This document shows, one piece after another, positions 46,015-56,622 of a DNA stretch of 64,000 nt. The notes beneath the pieces were generated by a model, which made no database searches, was not told where the DNA came from, and saw only the letters and a program-made list of their open reading frames with translations. The stretch comes from Erythroxylum novogranatense (Eukaryota > Streptophyta > Magnoliopsida > Malpighiales > Erythroxylaceae): the NCBI GenBank assembly GCA_029891385.1, contig CM057230.1:33125402-33189401 (forward strand), given 5' to 3'. Position 1 is the stretch's first letter, and the number at the start of each line of letters is the position of its first letter. The position numbers and the translations under genes were made by a program.

Positions 46015-47838
46015 TGTTAGAGTAGTGCCCTAAAGGCAATCCCCTTTAGCGCTTTTTGTTCATAGTCATGTACAGACTTTATGAATAAATAAAGAAAGGC
46101 ATGTTTCATTTATTTGATATTCTTTATGAATTGATATTGATCTTTAATCAAATTAATGAAGTCCATGATATATGACATAGCATGAAGGAAATTATGATGT
46201 GATCATAATCCTGAGATTCCTATCATGTGCAATTATGTCAAGATTCTAAATTTTTCCTAGTCATAGGATTAATGAGACCGACATCATTAATCCGGATGAT
46301 TAGCATATGTCATACTCCTTGATTGGATCAAGCAAAGGATCTCGTAAACCGTAAATATGAGATATTTAAAGTTGACATATGGATGCTTACTAGTGGTAGT
46401 AAGTTCATTGGATGACTCGCCATGAGATCATCACATGGATTTAATGTCGGTGATAATCTTATCATAGCAATGGTGCAAGTATCCTTATACTTGAGGTACT
46501 CAAGGATATCTTGATCTCGATCCTCGCATTTTGACTCCATTCCTTGTGACCTTCCATAGGTTACTCATAGGATGGTGCTTGGGTACGATTTGAGGTATTC
46601 AAGGTAATTGAGTAGCCAATAAAGGATTCATCACTACGTGAGAATGTAAGAGATACCTCGCCTCTTGTCGGGATCATTACTTTAAGTCTCGGCAGAGATG
46701 ATTATGTCATGAAGAGTGTCTTCATGGACATATAAAGTAATGAGTCCTCTGACAGGAACTGATTTCACTTGGGCTAGACTTAGTCTAGTAAGAGTTGACA
46801 TATTAGCCATACTCATAACCAAGTGGGATATAGGATGATGAAAGGACGAATTGCACAATAATTGTCTATGGAAGGGTTCGTGATCTGGTTCGTGATGAAT
46901 TCATCAAACCGATTACTTTCCGGTCAATTGGGGGTCATGATGTGTTGCTAGATACCGCTCATGACTTGCTCAGATTAATTGTTAATCTAAGTGGCCAACA
47001 TAACCGGGAACCTAAAGGGTCACACGATAAGAGTGTTTCGAGAATCCAGAAATAGTATTGAACTGAGTTCCAATTATGGAGAGCATTAGGATTAAATGGA
47101 TCCCGATGAGATTGGGATATGTCCCGATGAGATCGCGACATCGATATTGCTGAGACAGGTCTCCGGTGATTTTTCAGTACCGGGACCCGATAGGCCGGTA
47201 GGACCGACCCCAGTTGGACTGGACCTTAGCAATTATATTCTAATTAATTAATTAAGTAATTAATTAATTAATTATTATATATATTAAGCATGTGCACGTT
47301 GGAAAGAGGGAGAAGAGATAAGAGCTTTGACTTTTCAAAGTGATTTCTTTATTCCATGAATTAATGAATGGTCATTAAGCCTCCACTTGGCTTCATCTAA
47401 GGCTAGTCTTTTAATTGTTAAAAGACATATAAGATGGATGAATTTGAGTAGGAGGAACGACGGTTTTGCAAGGGTTGGAGGTTGGAAGCTTAAGAGTTAA
47501 GCTTGCTTTGAAGAAGGTGATTTTCAAGTCTTCTTTTTGGCAACCATCGAATTTTCTCTTCTCCAAGGCAAAGTTCCAACGTGAATCAAGCTCTCCACAG
47601 GACAGAGGTAGGCTCTAGCAGGCTTTATTCTGTTCTAGCTATTCCCGGGTCAAAAGTGTTTGATCCGGTTAGGTTTTCTGATCTCTGCGTGGATACCTTT
47701 AGAGATAGTCTCTATTGGCTATTCAGGTTTGAGTTTTCATACCGACACCGGGATCCTGGGTTTCGGGAAGGTCCCGGGAATAAAAATTTTTGTTTCTGCT
47801 GCTGGAACATGTGATGTTCCTCCCGGGATTTTCCTACA
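46015..47838 (+). repeat. 5' LTR of the copia element
   Basis: 1,824 bp from TGTTAGAGTAGTGCCC to TTCCTACA. It matches 53,830-55,580 over almost its full length with many small indels. An AT-rich (TTAAT)n tract lies near 47,240-47,280. Confidence 0.93.
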
Positions 47839-47839
47839 G

Positions 47840-47851
47840 TGGTATCAGAGC
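47840..47851 (+). promoter_or_regulatory. Primer binding site, copia element
   Basis: TGGTATCAGAGC begins two bases after the LTR end and matches the 3' end of plant initiator tRNA-Met by complementarity. Confidence 0.93.
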
Positions 47852-48963
47852 GTCTGGTGTCGTGTATGAAGCTTTAACTGAAGCTAGATCATAAACCCTA
47901 ATTGCTTGTGATGCTGTAGCATGTATTCTGTTCAGATTTCGAATTGCTATAGAGATAGGGTTTTCGAAAATTTTCTGCCCAGGAATGTTCATAACATGTT
48001 AGAGAATATGTCTCTGAAAATTCAGAATTTATCGATTTGATTAGATAAAGTTTTGCTAATTATTTCCCTAAGCTTACAGATGCTGTTTTTGAAACGATTC
48101 TGTGAACAGGCAGTAGTATAAAATCAAGAATAAATTCTAGAAAAATATTTTTCTGGATTTTCCTTCACCTACATGTCTGTAAGATGTTGGTGAATGTCTG
48201 TGAGCATGGAAATTGGATTTCAAGGTGATTGGATATTTATTCACGAATTTATTCTATGCTGTTGGGAATTGCTGTGCTGATGAACACAGATTTTGAATCG
48301 GTTTTGTTATTTTTGTTGACTGAGTTTTTGATGGCCTAAAATCCTGAAAAAATTCAGGTAGCATGATCAGAACATGTAGTAACCTATATAAGTTTCTCAT
48401 GATTTATTGAAATTGTTTCATTGATCATTTCAAGCAATGTACAGAACTGGACAGTTTTGGTGAGAATTGTTGGGACTGTTTTGCTTGGCTTGATTGAGTT
48501 TGCTTTTTCAATTCCAATGCCATGCAGCATTTTTAATGTGATTAAAAATGTGTTATATTGATGTGGTATGATTTCCAAAGTGAATTTCTTGAAGTTTCTT
48601 TTCCAAGAATTTTTGAATGCCGAATTGGTCACTTTTGTGTCTTGTTAGTATATTTCATTTTCTTGCTTGTTTTGGCCGTCACAATTTTTGTGACAAGTGC
48701 CGGAGTAGTTTTGAGAGTGTATACACTAGCTTGAGATGCTTAGGGTGAGAATTTGGGTGTTCCTAAATTATTTGGATATTTATGAGTTTTGACTCATTTC
48801 AAGCTTTTCATATAGTTTAACTATTTAAGGCATTCATGAATCAATGAAGTGTTCATTGAGGCATCAATTTACAGATATTACCCTAGGTATGATGGTGTTG
48901 AGAATTGGAATTGCATTGATTGAGGAATTAGCCGATTAGAGATTTTAGCAAATTTCCCTGAAT

Positions 48964-49169
48964 AAGTCGACTTGTATATGGAATAAGTTGACTTGTTCAA
49001 GGTTTTTGGATAAGTCGACTTGTGTATAGAATAAGTTGACTTGTTCAAGATCTCAGTATAAGTCGACTTGTAGCACCTTGTAAGTCGACTTGTACATGGG
49101 CAGGTGAAATAAGTCGACTTGTGTGTGGGCAGAAGCATAAGACGACTTGCATTTGATGAAAGTCGACTT
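48964..49169. repeat. Nine AAGTCGACTT palindromes, paired at 21 bp
   Basis: Starts at 48,964, 48,985, 49,012, 49,033, 49,060, 49,082, 49,111, 49,139 and 49,160; spacings 21, 27, 21, 27, 22, 29, 28, 21. Six copies are the perfect 10-bp palindrome AAGTCGACTT, two are AAGTTGACTT and one AAGACGACTT. The tail TGT follows most copies. Confidence 0.92.
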
Positions 49170-49368
49170 GTGGCATGCTTAGGTTGGATGATGGATGATT
49201 ATAAGGATTGATTCAATGCAATTGATGAAATCTAAATCATTCCATATAGTCTTCGTGACTATAATCCTTCTGCTTGGAGTCTAGAATTTCTAAATCCCTC
49301 CTCGGTATATGAAAACTAACGCCTTCCATTAATATGGTAAGAACCAGAGTTCTTATAGGGATGGGTTG

Positions 49369-49752
49369 TTGGGTAAACCCAAGCTCACTCTATACGGATA
49401 TGTTCGAACCATGAAAATATGATTTTCTGATTAATGGGTTGGTTTTCACTGAAAGCGTTGGTTTGTTGAGTAAACTCAAGGTCAACGTGGAAAGAGGCGA
49501 AATTGGGTAGCATACATCGGATGTATGCGCATCAAAGAGTTGATACCCAATGTAAGTGCATACATCAACAAGTTGATAGCACTGATCGATAGTTGTGTCT
49601 AAGATGTAATTGGTATATTTGATACCTCCCGAGACATAAGGTGGCTTGTTGGGTAAACCCAAGGTCATTCTCAATGTCGGTTATCGATGATGCAATTGGT
49701 ATGTTCGATATCTACCGATTGACCTAAATTGTGGCTTGTTGGGTAAACCCAA
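49369..49752. repeat. Four TTGGGT-AA-ACCCAA hairpin repeats
   Basis: Copies at 49,369, 49,466, 49,649 and 49,739, most within TTGTTGGGTAAACCCAAGGTC. The second copy reads TTGAGT-AA-ACTCAA, so both arms changed together. Spacing is about 91-97 bp or twice that. Confidence 0.85.
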
Positions 49753-49939
49753 GGTCATTCTTAGCAATATCGGATATCGACCCACTAGGACATTATGTCA
49801 CTTTGTTTCTTTGGATTCGTAATGAGGGTTATGGATTCTATGAAACTAGTGGGAGCTTTTGCATATCATTCAAGTCCTTATGATTATGTAGCTATTCCTA
49901 TTCTAACATTCTTCCTCTCTATCCGTAGGTTATTTGAAA

Positions 49940-50760
49940 ATGTCGCAAGTGTGAATCTTCGCCGCTTATGGATTCCAACAAGTTAATCGGACCGAATTTT
50001 CGATCGTTAAGGAATCGAGAATAGTTCTCGATCCGAAAGTCAGGATATATCCTAGATTTTCCGCTTCTAGATGCACCTGCTGTCGATGCTTCTGATGATG
50101 ATCAGAAGGCATATAGTAAGCATCTAAAGGACAGTGACATGGTGACTTGCATTATGCTTGCGTCGATGTCACCTGAGCTGCAGAAGCAGCACGAGTCCAT
50201 GGATGCTCATACTATAGTTTTTCATTTTAGGGAGCTGTTTGACGAGCAAGCCCGGTCCGAAAGGTTCGAGACCTCAAGGCTTCTCTTCACTACCAAGATG
50301 GCTCCAGGGACATCTGCCAGGCAAGACGCTCAAGATGAATGGCTATATTGAGAGATTGGCCGTCTTAGGTTTTGCAATGGATCATGAGTTAAGTATAGAC
50401 TTAATTCTGGTTAGATTGTCCGACAATTATGCACAGTCAGTGTTAAACTATCGGATGAACCAAATATCCACTACAATACTCGAAATGATCAATCGCCAAG
50501 ACAAGTGAAAGGTAATATCAAGAGTGATAGTAAGCAAGTGTTGGTAGTAGCTTCTTCTTCTTGTGTTCCAAGAAGAAAAGAACCCAAAGAAGAAGAAGGC
50601 AAAGAAACCAAAGGGAGGCGCCATCAAGAAGAAGACCAAAGAAGGCGCCTAAAAGGAACTTGCTTCCATGCGGTAAAGATGGCCATTGGAGGCGAATTGC
50701 AAAGTCTATTCGAGTCATTGAAGCGTAAGAAGGCATCGATGCCTCGACTACTTCAGTTTG
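49940..50760 (+). pseudogene. gag, copia element
   Basis: From ATG at 49,940 the frame shifts after a few codons. Recognisable blocks are SDMVTCIMLASMSPELQKQH, ESMDAHTIVFHFRELFDEQ, RFETSRLLFTTKMAPG, then in another frame LGFAMDHELSIDLILVRLSD and NYRMNQISTTILEMI. This is the UBN2-type copia gag. A zinc knuckle is recoverable near 50,660 but lacks single bases in two places. Lys/Glu-rich sequence lies between. Confidence 0.85.
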
Positions 50761-50789
50761 TATGTCATTGAAGTTAATCATCATTATCG

Positions 50790-51368
50790 ATCACAACATT
50801 TAGGTATTTGATCTTGGTTGTGGCTCACACATATGTAATGATATGCGAGGCCTCGTGGATGAGAGGCAACTCATGAAGGAGAAGTAGACCCACGTGTTGG
50901 AAATGGAGCAAGAGTTCTTTGCATTAGCCGTAGGAACCTATGTTTTGTCTCTCCCTACCGGGCTTGTACCGAATTGGATGATTGTTATTTTGTACCCGCT
51001 TTGACAAAGAATATATTCTGCATTTCTTATCGAATAGAAATGGATTCCATATGAATTTTAATAGCAATGGTTGTTCTATTAATTCTAATGGAATGCTTTA
51101 TGGAACTGGTACATTGTGCAATGGTATTTACATATTAGATATGTCTAATCCAATTTTAAATGTCAATGACACCAAACGGTATAAAAGAGATAATCTAAAG
51201 TCAACTTACTTATGGCATTTTCGGCTTGGCCATATAAATGAGACACGCATCGCTAAACTCCATAAGATTGGCAGTTTAGGGTCATTTGATTATGAATCAT
51301 ATGACACATGCGAATCTTGTTTATTAGGCAAGATGACTAAGTTACCCTTCAAGGGAAAGGGTGAATGA
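50790..51368 (+). pseudogene. Protease and pre-integrase domain, copia element
   Basis: Protease is marked by VFDLGCGSHICNDMRGLVDE at about 50,802-50,860, where the usual DTG is DLG, a change expected to abolish activity if real. An open frame (50,982-51,368) follows with GTGTLCNGIYILDM, STYLWHFRLGHINETRIAKL and YESYDTCESCLLGKMTKLPF, the GAG-pre-integrase zinc region. A stop closes it before integrase. Confidence 0.82.
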
Positions 51369-52210
51369 GCGATTGGAGTATTAGACCTAATACATTCAGA
51401 TGTATGCGGTCCGATGTCCATCCATGCCAGAAGTGGTTGTCGTTACTTCATTACCTTTATCGATGATTATTCTCGATAAGGGTACTTGTATTCGATGAGA
51501 TACAAATCAAGCGCTTGAAAAGTTCAAACAATTCGTAATTGAAGTAGAAAACCAGCTTGGTAAAAGTATCAAGGCATTACGATCCGATCGTGGTGGAGAA
51601 TACTTAGACCAACAGCCAGATTATCTCGTAGATAATGGGATATTATCTCGATGGACTCCTCCTTACACGCCGCAAAGACAATGGTGTGGCTGAAAGGAGA
51701 AATCGAACCTTGTTGGACATGGTACGATCAATGATGGGTTTCGCAGTTACCAAAATCGTTTTGGGGTATGCGCTAGAGACAAATTGTTTACTTGTTAAAC
51801 AGAGTTCCTATAAGGCAGCTTGATGTTACTCCATATGAGATGTGGACTAACGAAAACCTTATCTTTCTCATCCGAAAGTATGGGGTTGTCACGCTTACGT
51901 GAAGCGGATTCATCGAGATAAGCTTGAAGCAAAGTCGACAAGTGTTTGTTTGTAGGATATCCTAAAGAGACCATGGATATCAATTCTACCTTGCCGAGGA
52001 ACAAAAGGTGTTTGTTTCAAGCATGCTGTCTTTTAGAGAAAGAGTTTCTTCCGCAAGAAGACGGTGGGAGCAAAGTCGAACTTGAAGAAGTTCAAGATGC
52101 TCAAACAAGCATGTATCAACCGCTCAACTCGAGACTGCCACTCATTCAGATGAAGTAATAGCTCAACCTTCATCGCTGCACACGGTTAAAGAGGTCAAGT
52201 AGGATGCGAC
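51369..52210 (+). pseudogene. Integrase, copia element
   Basis: LDLIHSDVCGPMSIHARSGC with the first Asp, YFITFIDDYSR with the next conserved block, LRSDRGGEY-like sequence near 51,580 and NGVAERRNRTLLDMVRSMMG with the Glu are all present. They lie in different frames with stops near 51,478, 51,510 and 51,640. The following region (about 51,820-52,150) holds remnants of the post-core domain. Confidence 0.8.
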
Positions 52211-53327
52211 TTGTTTAGAGATATGGATTTCTTGTAAGTGAACATAATGACGTATTGCTCATAGAAAATGATGAGCCTGCTACCTATGAAGAGGTTCTCA
52301 AAAGTTGAGTCCTAAAATGGCTTGTGCCATGAAAGCGAAATGGATTCCATGTACATAAACCAAGTATAGACTTTGGTTGATGCACCAAGGATAAAACCTA
52401 TAGGTGCAAATGGGTTTTCAAGAAGAAAACCGACATGGATGGTAATGTGATTACCACAAAGCAAGGCTTGTGGCCAAAGGATTTCGCCAAAGACAAGGAG
52501 TTGACTATGACGAGACCTTCAAATTTCAGTAGCAATGCTTAAATCCATTCGGATACTCCTAGCCATTGCCGCCATTATGATTATGAGATATGGCAATGGA
52601 TGTGAAGACAGCTTTCCTTAACGGAAATCTGGCCGAGGATGTGTACATGACACAACCAGAGGGCTTCACTTCCAGTGATGGCGAAAAGGTATGCAAGCTT
52701 CAGAAATCTATTTATGGATTGAAGCAAGCATCCAGGAGTTGGAACATCCGTTTTGATAAGTCAATCAAAGAGTTTGGTTTCTCACAAAATCTGGATGAAC
52801 ACTGTGTGTACAAAAAGGTTAATAGGAATGCAATCGTTTTCCTTGTGTTGTATGTAGATGACATACTGTTACTCAGAAACGATGTCTCATTGATGCAATC
52901 AGTTAAAATTTGGTTGTCAAAGCAATTTGCGATGAAAGACCTTGGTGAAGCAACTTATATCCTTGGGATAAAGATCTATAGAGATAGATCAAAGAGGTTG
53001 CTTGGTCTTTCACAATCATCGTACATAGACAAGATGCTAAAGAGGTTTAGCATGGAGCAATCCAAGAGAGGGTTTCTTCCCATTACTCATGGGATAACAC
53101 TCTCGAAATCTATGTGTCCTAAGACACAAGATGAGAGGATTCGCATGGATCAGATCCCGTATGCGTCTGCAGTAGGATCGATCATGTATGCTATGTTATG
53201 TACGAGGCCCGATGTATCGTATGCTCTGAGTGTCACGAGCAGATACCAATCGGATCCTGGTGAGGGTCACTGGGTGGCTGTCAAGAATATCCTCAAGTAC
53301 TTGCGAAGGACTAAGGATGTTTTTTGA
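52211..53327 (+). CDS. Reverse transcriptase, copia element (partly intact)
   Basis: Upstream pieces KWVFKKKTDMDGNV and GVDYDETF (52,410-52,520) are frameshifted. From 52,590 a 245-residue frame is open: AMDVKTAFLNGNLAEDVYMT, GLKQASRSWNIRFDKSIKEF, VLYVDDILLL with the catalytic YVDD, MKDLGEATYILGIKIYRDRS, SYIDKMLKRFSMEQSKRGFL, YASAVGSIMYAMLCTRPDVS. The frame ends at 53,327 (LKYLRRTKDVF). It is the longest intact copia segment; a full pol cannot be read. Confidence 0.87.
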
Positions 53328-53815
53328 TATATGGAGATGGAAATCTCAGTGAGCGGCATACGGATGCCGCCTAATCGACAAGGATGACCTGCATCCCGCC
53401 AAAGTTATGTTTTCACGCTAAACGGCGGAGCGGTCATTGAAGAGTTCCAAAAAGAGACGATCACGATTCGACGATCGAGGAAGAGTACATTGTCGCATCG
53501 AGGCGCAAAGGAAGTCGTTGGATCAAGAAGTTCATTTCGAACTTGTGTGGTTCCTAATGTGATGGACCCATACCGCTGTATTGTGACAACAATGGGGCTA
53601 TTGCTCAGCAAAAGAACCGAGGTCTCACCAACGATCTAAACACGCACTCGCAGATATCATCCGATTCGAGAGATCATTGCTAGAGGTGATGTCGCGATCG
53701 AGAGGATTCCCACAGAGCGTAACATTGCCGATCCGCTGACGAAGCCATTGTCACGTAAGAATTTTGATTCAAATGTACTCGCTATGGTATTAGATACCAA
53801 GGCGATTGGCTTTAG
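53328..53815 (+). pseudogene. RNase H, copia element
   Basis: Pieces of the copia RNase H can be traced: EYIVAS-like sequence near 53,485, a DNNGAI-like stretch near 53,585, and RHHPIRE-like sequence followed by NIADPLTKPLS near 53,725. The arrangement is standard for the end of Ty1/copia pol, but no frame stays open for more than 70 residues. Confidence 0.75.
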
Positions 53816-53817
53816 GT

Positions 53818-53829
53818 CAAGTGGGAGAT
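53818..53829 (+). promoter_or_regulatory. Polypurine tract, copia element
   Basis: CAAGTGGGAGAT directly precedes the 3' LTR start TGTTAGAG and would prime plus-strand synthesis. Confidence 0.85.
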
Positions 53830-55580
53830 TGTTAGAGTAGTGCCCTAAAGGCAATCCCTTTAGTGCTTTTTGTTCATAGTCATGTATGCACTTTATGAAT
53901 AAATAAAGAAAGGCATGTTTCATTTATTTGATATTCTTTATGAATTGATATTGATCTTTAATCAAATTAATGAAGTCCATGATATATGACATAGCATGAA
54001 GGAAATTATGATGTGATCATAATCTCGAGATTCCTATCATGTGCAATTATGTCAAGATTCAAATTTTCCTAGTCATAGGATTAATGAGACCGACATCATT
54101 AATCCGACAGACTAGCATATGTCATACTCCTTGATTAGATCAAGCAAAGGATCTCGTAAACCGTAAATATGAGATATTTAGAGTTGACATATGGATGCTT
54201 ACTAGTGGTAGTAAGTTCATTGATGATCTTCCATGAGATCATCACATGGATTTAATGTCGGTGATAATCTCATCATAGCAATGGTGCAAGTATTCTTAGA
54301 CTTGAGGTACTCAAGGATATCTTGATATCCGATCCCGCATTTTGACTCCATTCCTTGTGACCTTCCGGAGGTTACTCATAGGATGGTGCTTGGGTACGAT
54401 TTGAGGTATTCAAGGTAATTGAGTAGCCAATAAAGGATTCATCACTTCGTGAGAATGTAAGAGATACCGCCTCTCGTCAGATCATTACTTTAAGTCTCGG
54501 CGAAGATGATTATGTCATGAAGAGTGTCTTCATGGACATATAAAGTAATGAGTCCTCCGACAGAACTGATTTCACTGGGCTAGACTTAGTCTAGTAAGAG
54601 TTGACATATTAGCCATACTCATAACCAAGTGGGGTATAGGATGATGAAAGGACTAATTGCACAAGAATTGTCTATGGAAGGGTTCGTGATCCGTTCGTGA
54701 TGAATTCATCAAACCGATTACTTTCCGGTCAATTGGGGTCATGGTGTGTTGCTAGATACCGCTCATGACTTGCTCAGATTAATTGTTAATCTAAGTGGCC
54801 AACATAACCGGAACCTAAAGGGTCACACGATAAGAGTGTTTCGAGAATCAGAAATAAGATTGAATCGAGTTCCAATTATGGAGAGCATTAGGATTAAATA
54901 GATCCCGATGAGATTGGGATATGTCCCGATGAGATCGCGACATCGATATTCACGAGACAGTCTCCGTGATTTTCAAGATCGGGACCCGATAGGCTTAGGA
55001 CCAACCCCATTGATCGACCTTAGCAATTATATTCTAATTAATTAATTAATTATTATATATATTAAGCATGTGCACGTTGGAAAGAGGGAGAAGAGATAAG
55101 AGCTTTGACTTTTCAAAGTGATTTCTTTATTCCATGAATTAATGAATGGCCATTAAGCCTCCACTTGGCTTCATCTAAGGCTAGTCTTTTAATTGTTAAA
55201 AGACATATAAGATGGATGAATTTGAGTAGGAGGAACGACGGTTTTGTAAGGGTTGGAGGTTGGAAGCTTAAGAGTTGCTTGCTTTGAAGAAGGTGATTTT
55301 CAAGTCTTCTTTTGGCAACCATCGAATTTTCTCTTCTCAAGGCAAAGTTCCAACGTGAATCAAGCTCTCCACGGATGTAGGTAGGCTCTAGCAGCTTTAT
55401 TCGTTTAGCTATTCCCGGTCAAAAGTGTTTGATCCGTTAGGTTTTTCGATCTCTGCGTGGATACCTTTAGAGATAGTCTCTATTGGCTATTCAGTTTGAG
55501 TTTTCATACCGACACGGGATCTGGGTTTCGGAAGGTCCCGGAATAAAAATTTTTGTTTCATTCTTTGGAACATGTGATGT
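53830..55580 (+). repeat. 3' LTR of the copia element, end missing
   Basis: Matches 46,015-47,838 from TGTTAGAGTAG to CATGTGATGT. The last ~22 bp, including the terminal CA, are replaced by unrelated sequence. It is shorter than its partner in many CTG/CAG and GG contexts. Confidence 0.9.
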
Positions 55581-55773
55581 CGCACACTTGGTGCCTCTGA
55601 ATCAAACAGGATGGTCCCCGATCCCGGGAATATGGGATTCATCCGTACTTCCTCGTTGAGAGCCTGATCGAGATTGAACTCCTCGAGTTCTCCTTCGAGG
55701 CGGCATATTACTCCTTTAATTGAAAACCATTTCAAATCTTTAGCTTATACTTTGTAAAACCAGTTCAAATCAT
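55581..55773 (-). pseudogene. Filler with a gypsy gag-like N-terminal fragment
   Basis: The minus strand reads CRLEGELEEFNLDQALNEEV, RMNPIFPGSGTILFDSEAPS, V, then runs into the copia LTR. The GTILFDSEAPSV piece resembles GTIPVSDSDAPSV in the gag of the plus-strand chromovirus (60,990-61,045), so it is probably gag sequence of a related element. It does not belong to either neighbour at this point. Confidence 0.55.
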
Positions 55774-56622
55774 GTAAACCCATCAGAAAATCCATAGTGA
55801 TCCTTTGCCACTTCTATTCAGGAATGGACAATGGCCTTAACAAGCCTGAAGGTGCCTGGTGTTCAGCCTTAACTTGCTGACACACTAGACATTTGCTCAC
55901 ATACTCTGCTACATCCCTCTTCATGCCTTTCCACCAAAAATGCTCCTTCAAATCCCTGTACATCCTGGTGCTGCCTGGGTGCATGGAATAAGGCGCGTTA
56001 TGTGCCTCATCCAAGATCTCATCCTTGACTTCCTTAGCATTTGGAATACACAATCTGCTTCCGACTACCATAAGTCCGCCATCTCTCACTACCACTTCAG
56101 ACTGCTTGCCATTCTGGATTTCCTCACGGCTTACTCAATTCTCGCATCCCGCCTCAGAACTCCTCGACTTTTCTCTAAGTATTGGCCTCACTTTGAATCG
56201 AGCAAGAATGCATTCGACTTATCCTGCTTCAAGCTTATCTTAAGCTTATCCATCTGTTCCAACAAAGGCAAGTAAACTGCCTGGACATGAGCTATGGATG
56301 ACTTCCTACTCAATGCATCCGCTACTACATTTGCCTTGCTTGGATGGTACTCAATCATCAAATCGTAGTCCTTAAGTAACTCAATCCACCTTCTCTGTCT
56401 CAATTTTAGCTCTTTCTGGCTCAGTAAATACTTAAGACTCTTGTGATCCGTGAAGATCCTAGTCTGCACCCCATACAAATAATGTCTCCAAATTTTCGTA
56501 TATAAAATTATCGCCGCTAGCTCTAAATCATGAGTAGGATAATTTAACTCATATGGCTTCAACTGCCGTGAAGCATAGGCTATCACTTTGTCGTTCTGCA
56601 TTAACACACAACCTAAGCCTTT
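55774..56622 (-). pseudogene. RNase H/integrase fragment, minus-strand chromovirus copy (duplicated part)
   Basis: Minus-strand frames show [60 protein letters not shown] and, after a break near 56,150, [20 protein letters not shown] with [13 protein letters not shown]. 55,774-56,482 repeats 45,302-46,014 with small differences. The fragment is cut at 56,622 by the LTR of the plus-strand copy. Confidence 0.88.

Larger units (their letters stand above)
47852..49939 (+). other. Untranslated leader of the copia element
   Basis: About 2.1 kb between primer site and gag without a supportable gene; many short ATG frames. It includes two repeat clusters (48,964-49,169 and 49,369-49,752) that look like repeated DNA or RNA structures. 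Confidence 0.75.
46015..55580 (+). mobile_element. Ty1/copia retrotransposon, degraded
   Basis: Plus-strand element with a 1.8-kb 5' LTR, a perfect primer binding site, a 2.1-kb leader, gag, protease, integrase, RT, RNase H, polypurine tract and a 3' LTR that lacks its last ~22 bp. Integrase before RT defines Ty1/copia. The right end is not followed by the expected target duplication (AATAA at 46,010-46,014), but by gag-like filler and a repeat of the gypsy target. All protein frames have stops or shifts except RT. Lineage not resolved; an Angela/Tork-type element is possible. Confidence 0.9.
40979..56622 (-). mobile_element. Second chromovirus family, minus-strand copy, nested and partial
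   Basis: The minus strand reads RNase H (56,622 downwards), integrase, chromodomain, polypurine tract, LTR (44,248-41,111). The copy is interrupted by a copia element (46,015-55,580) and begins abruptly at 56,622, where a plus-strand copy of the same family starts with its LTR. Its lower end lies in the Tat-type RT at 40,979. The integrase/RNase H sequence is close to, but distinct from, the Tekay-like element at 4-14 kb. Sequence 45,302-46,014 is repeated at 55,774-56,482, so its structure has been rearranged. Confidence 0.8.

Noticed and set aside
48964..49169. Possible CRISPR-like array of short repeats
   Set aside because: Repeats are 10-bp palindromes with 11-19 bp between them inside a plant retrotransposon leader; no CRISPR context or spacer diversity of the right size.
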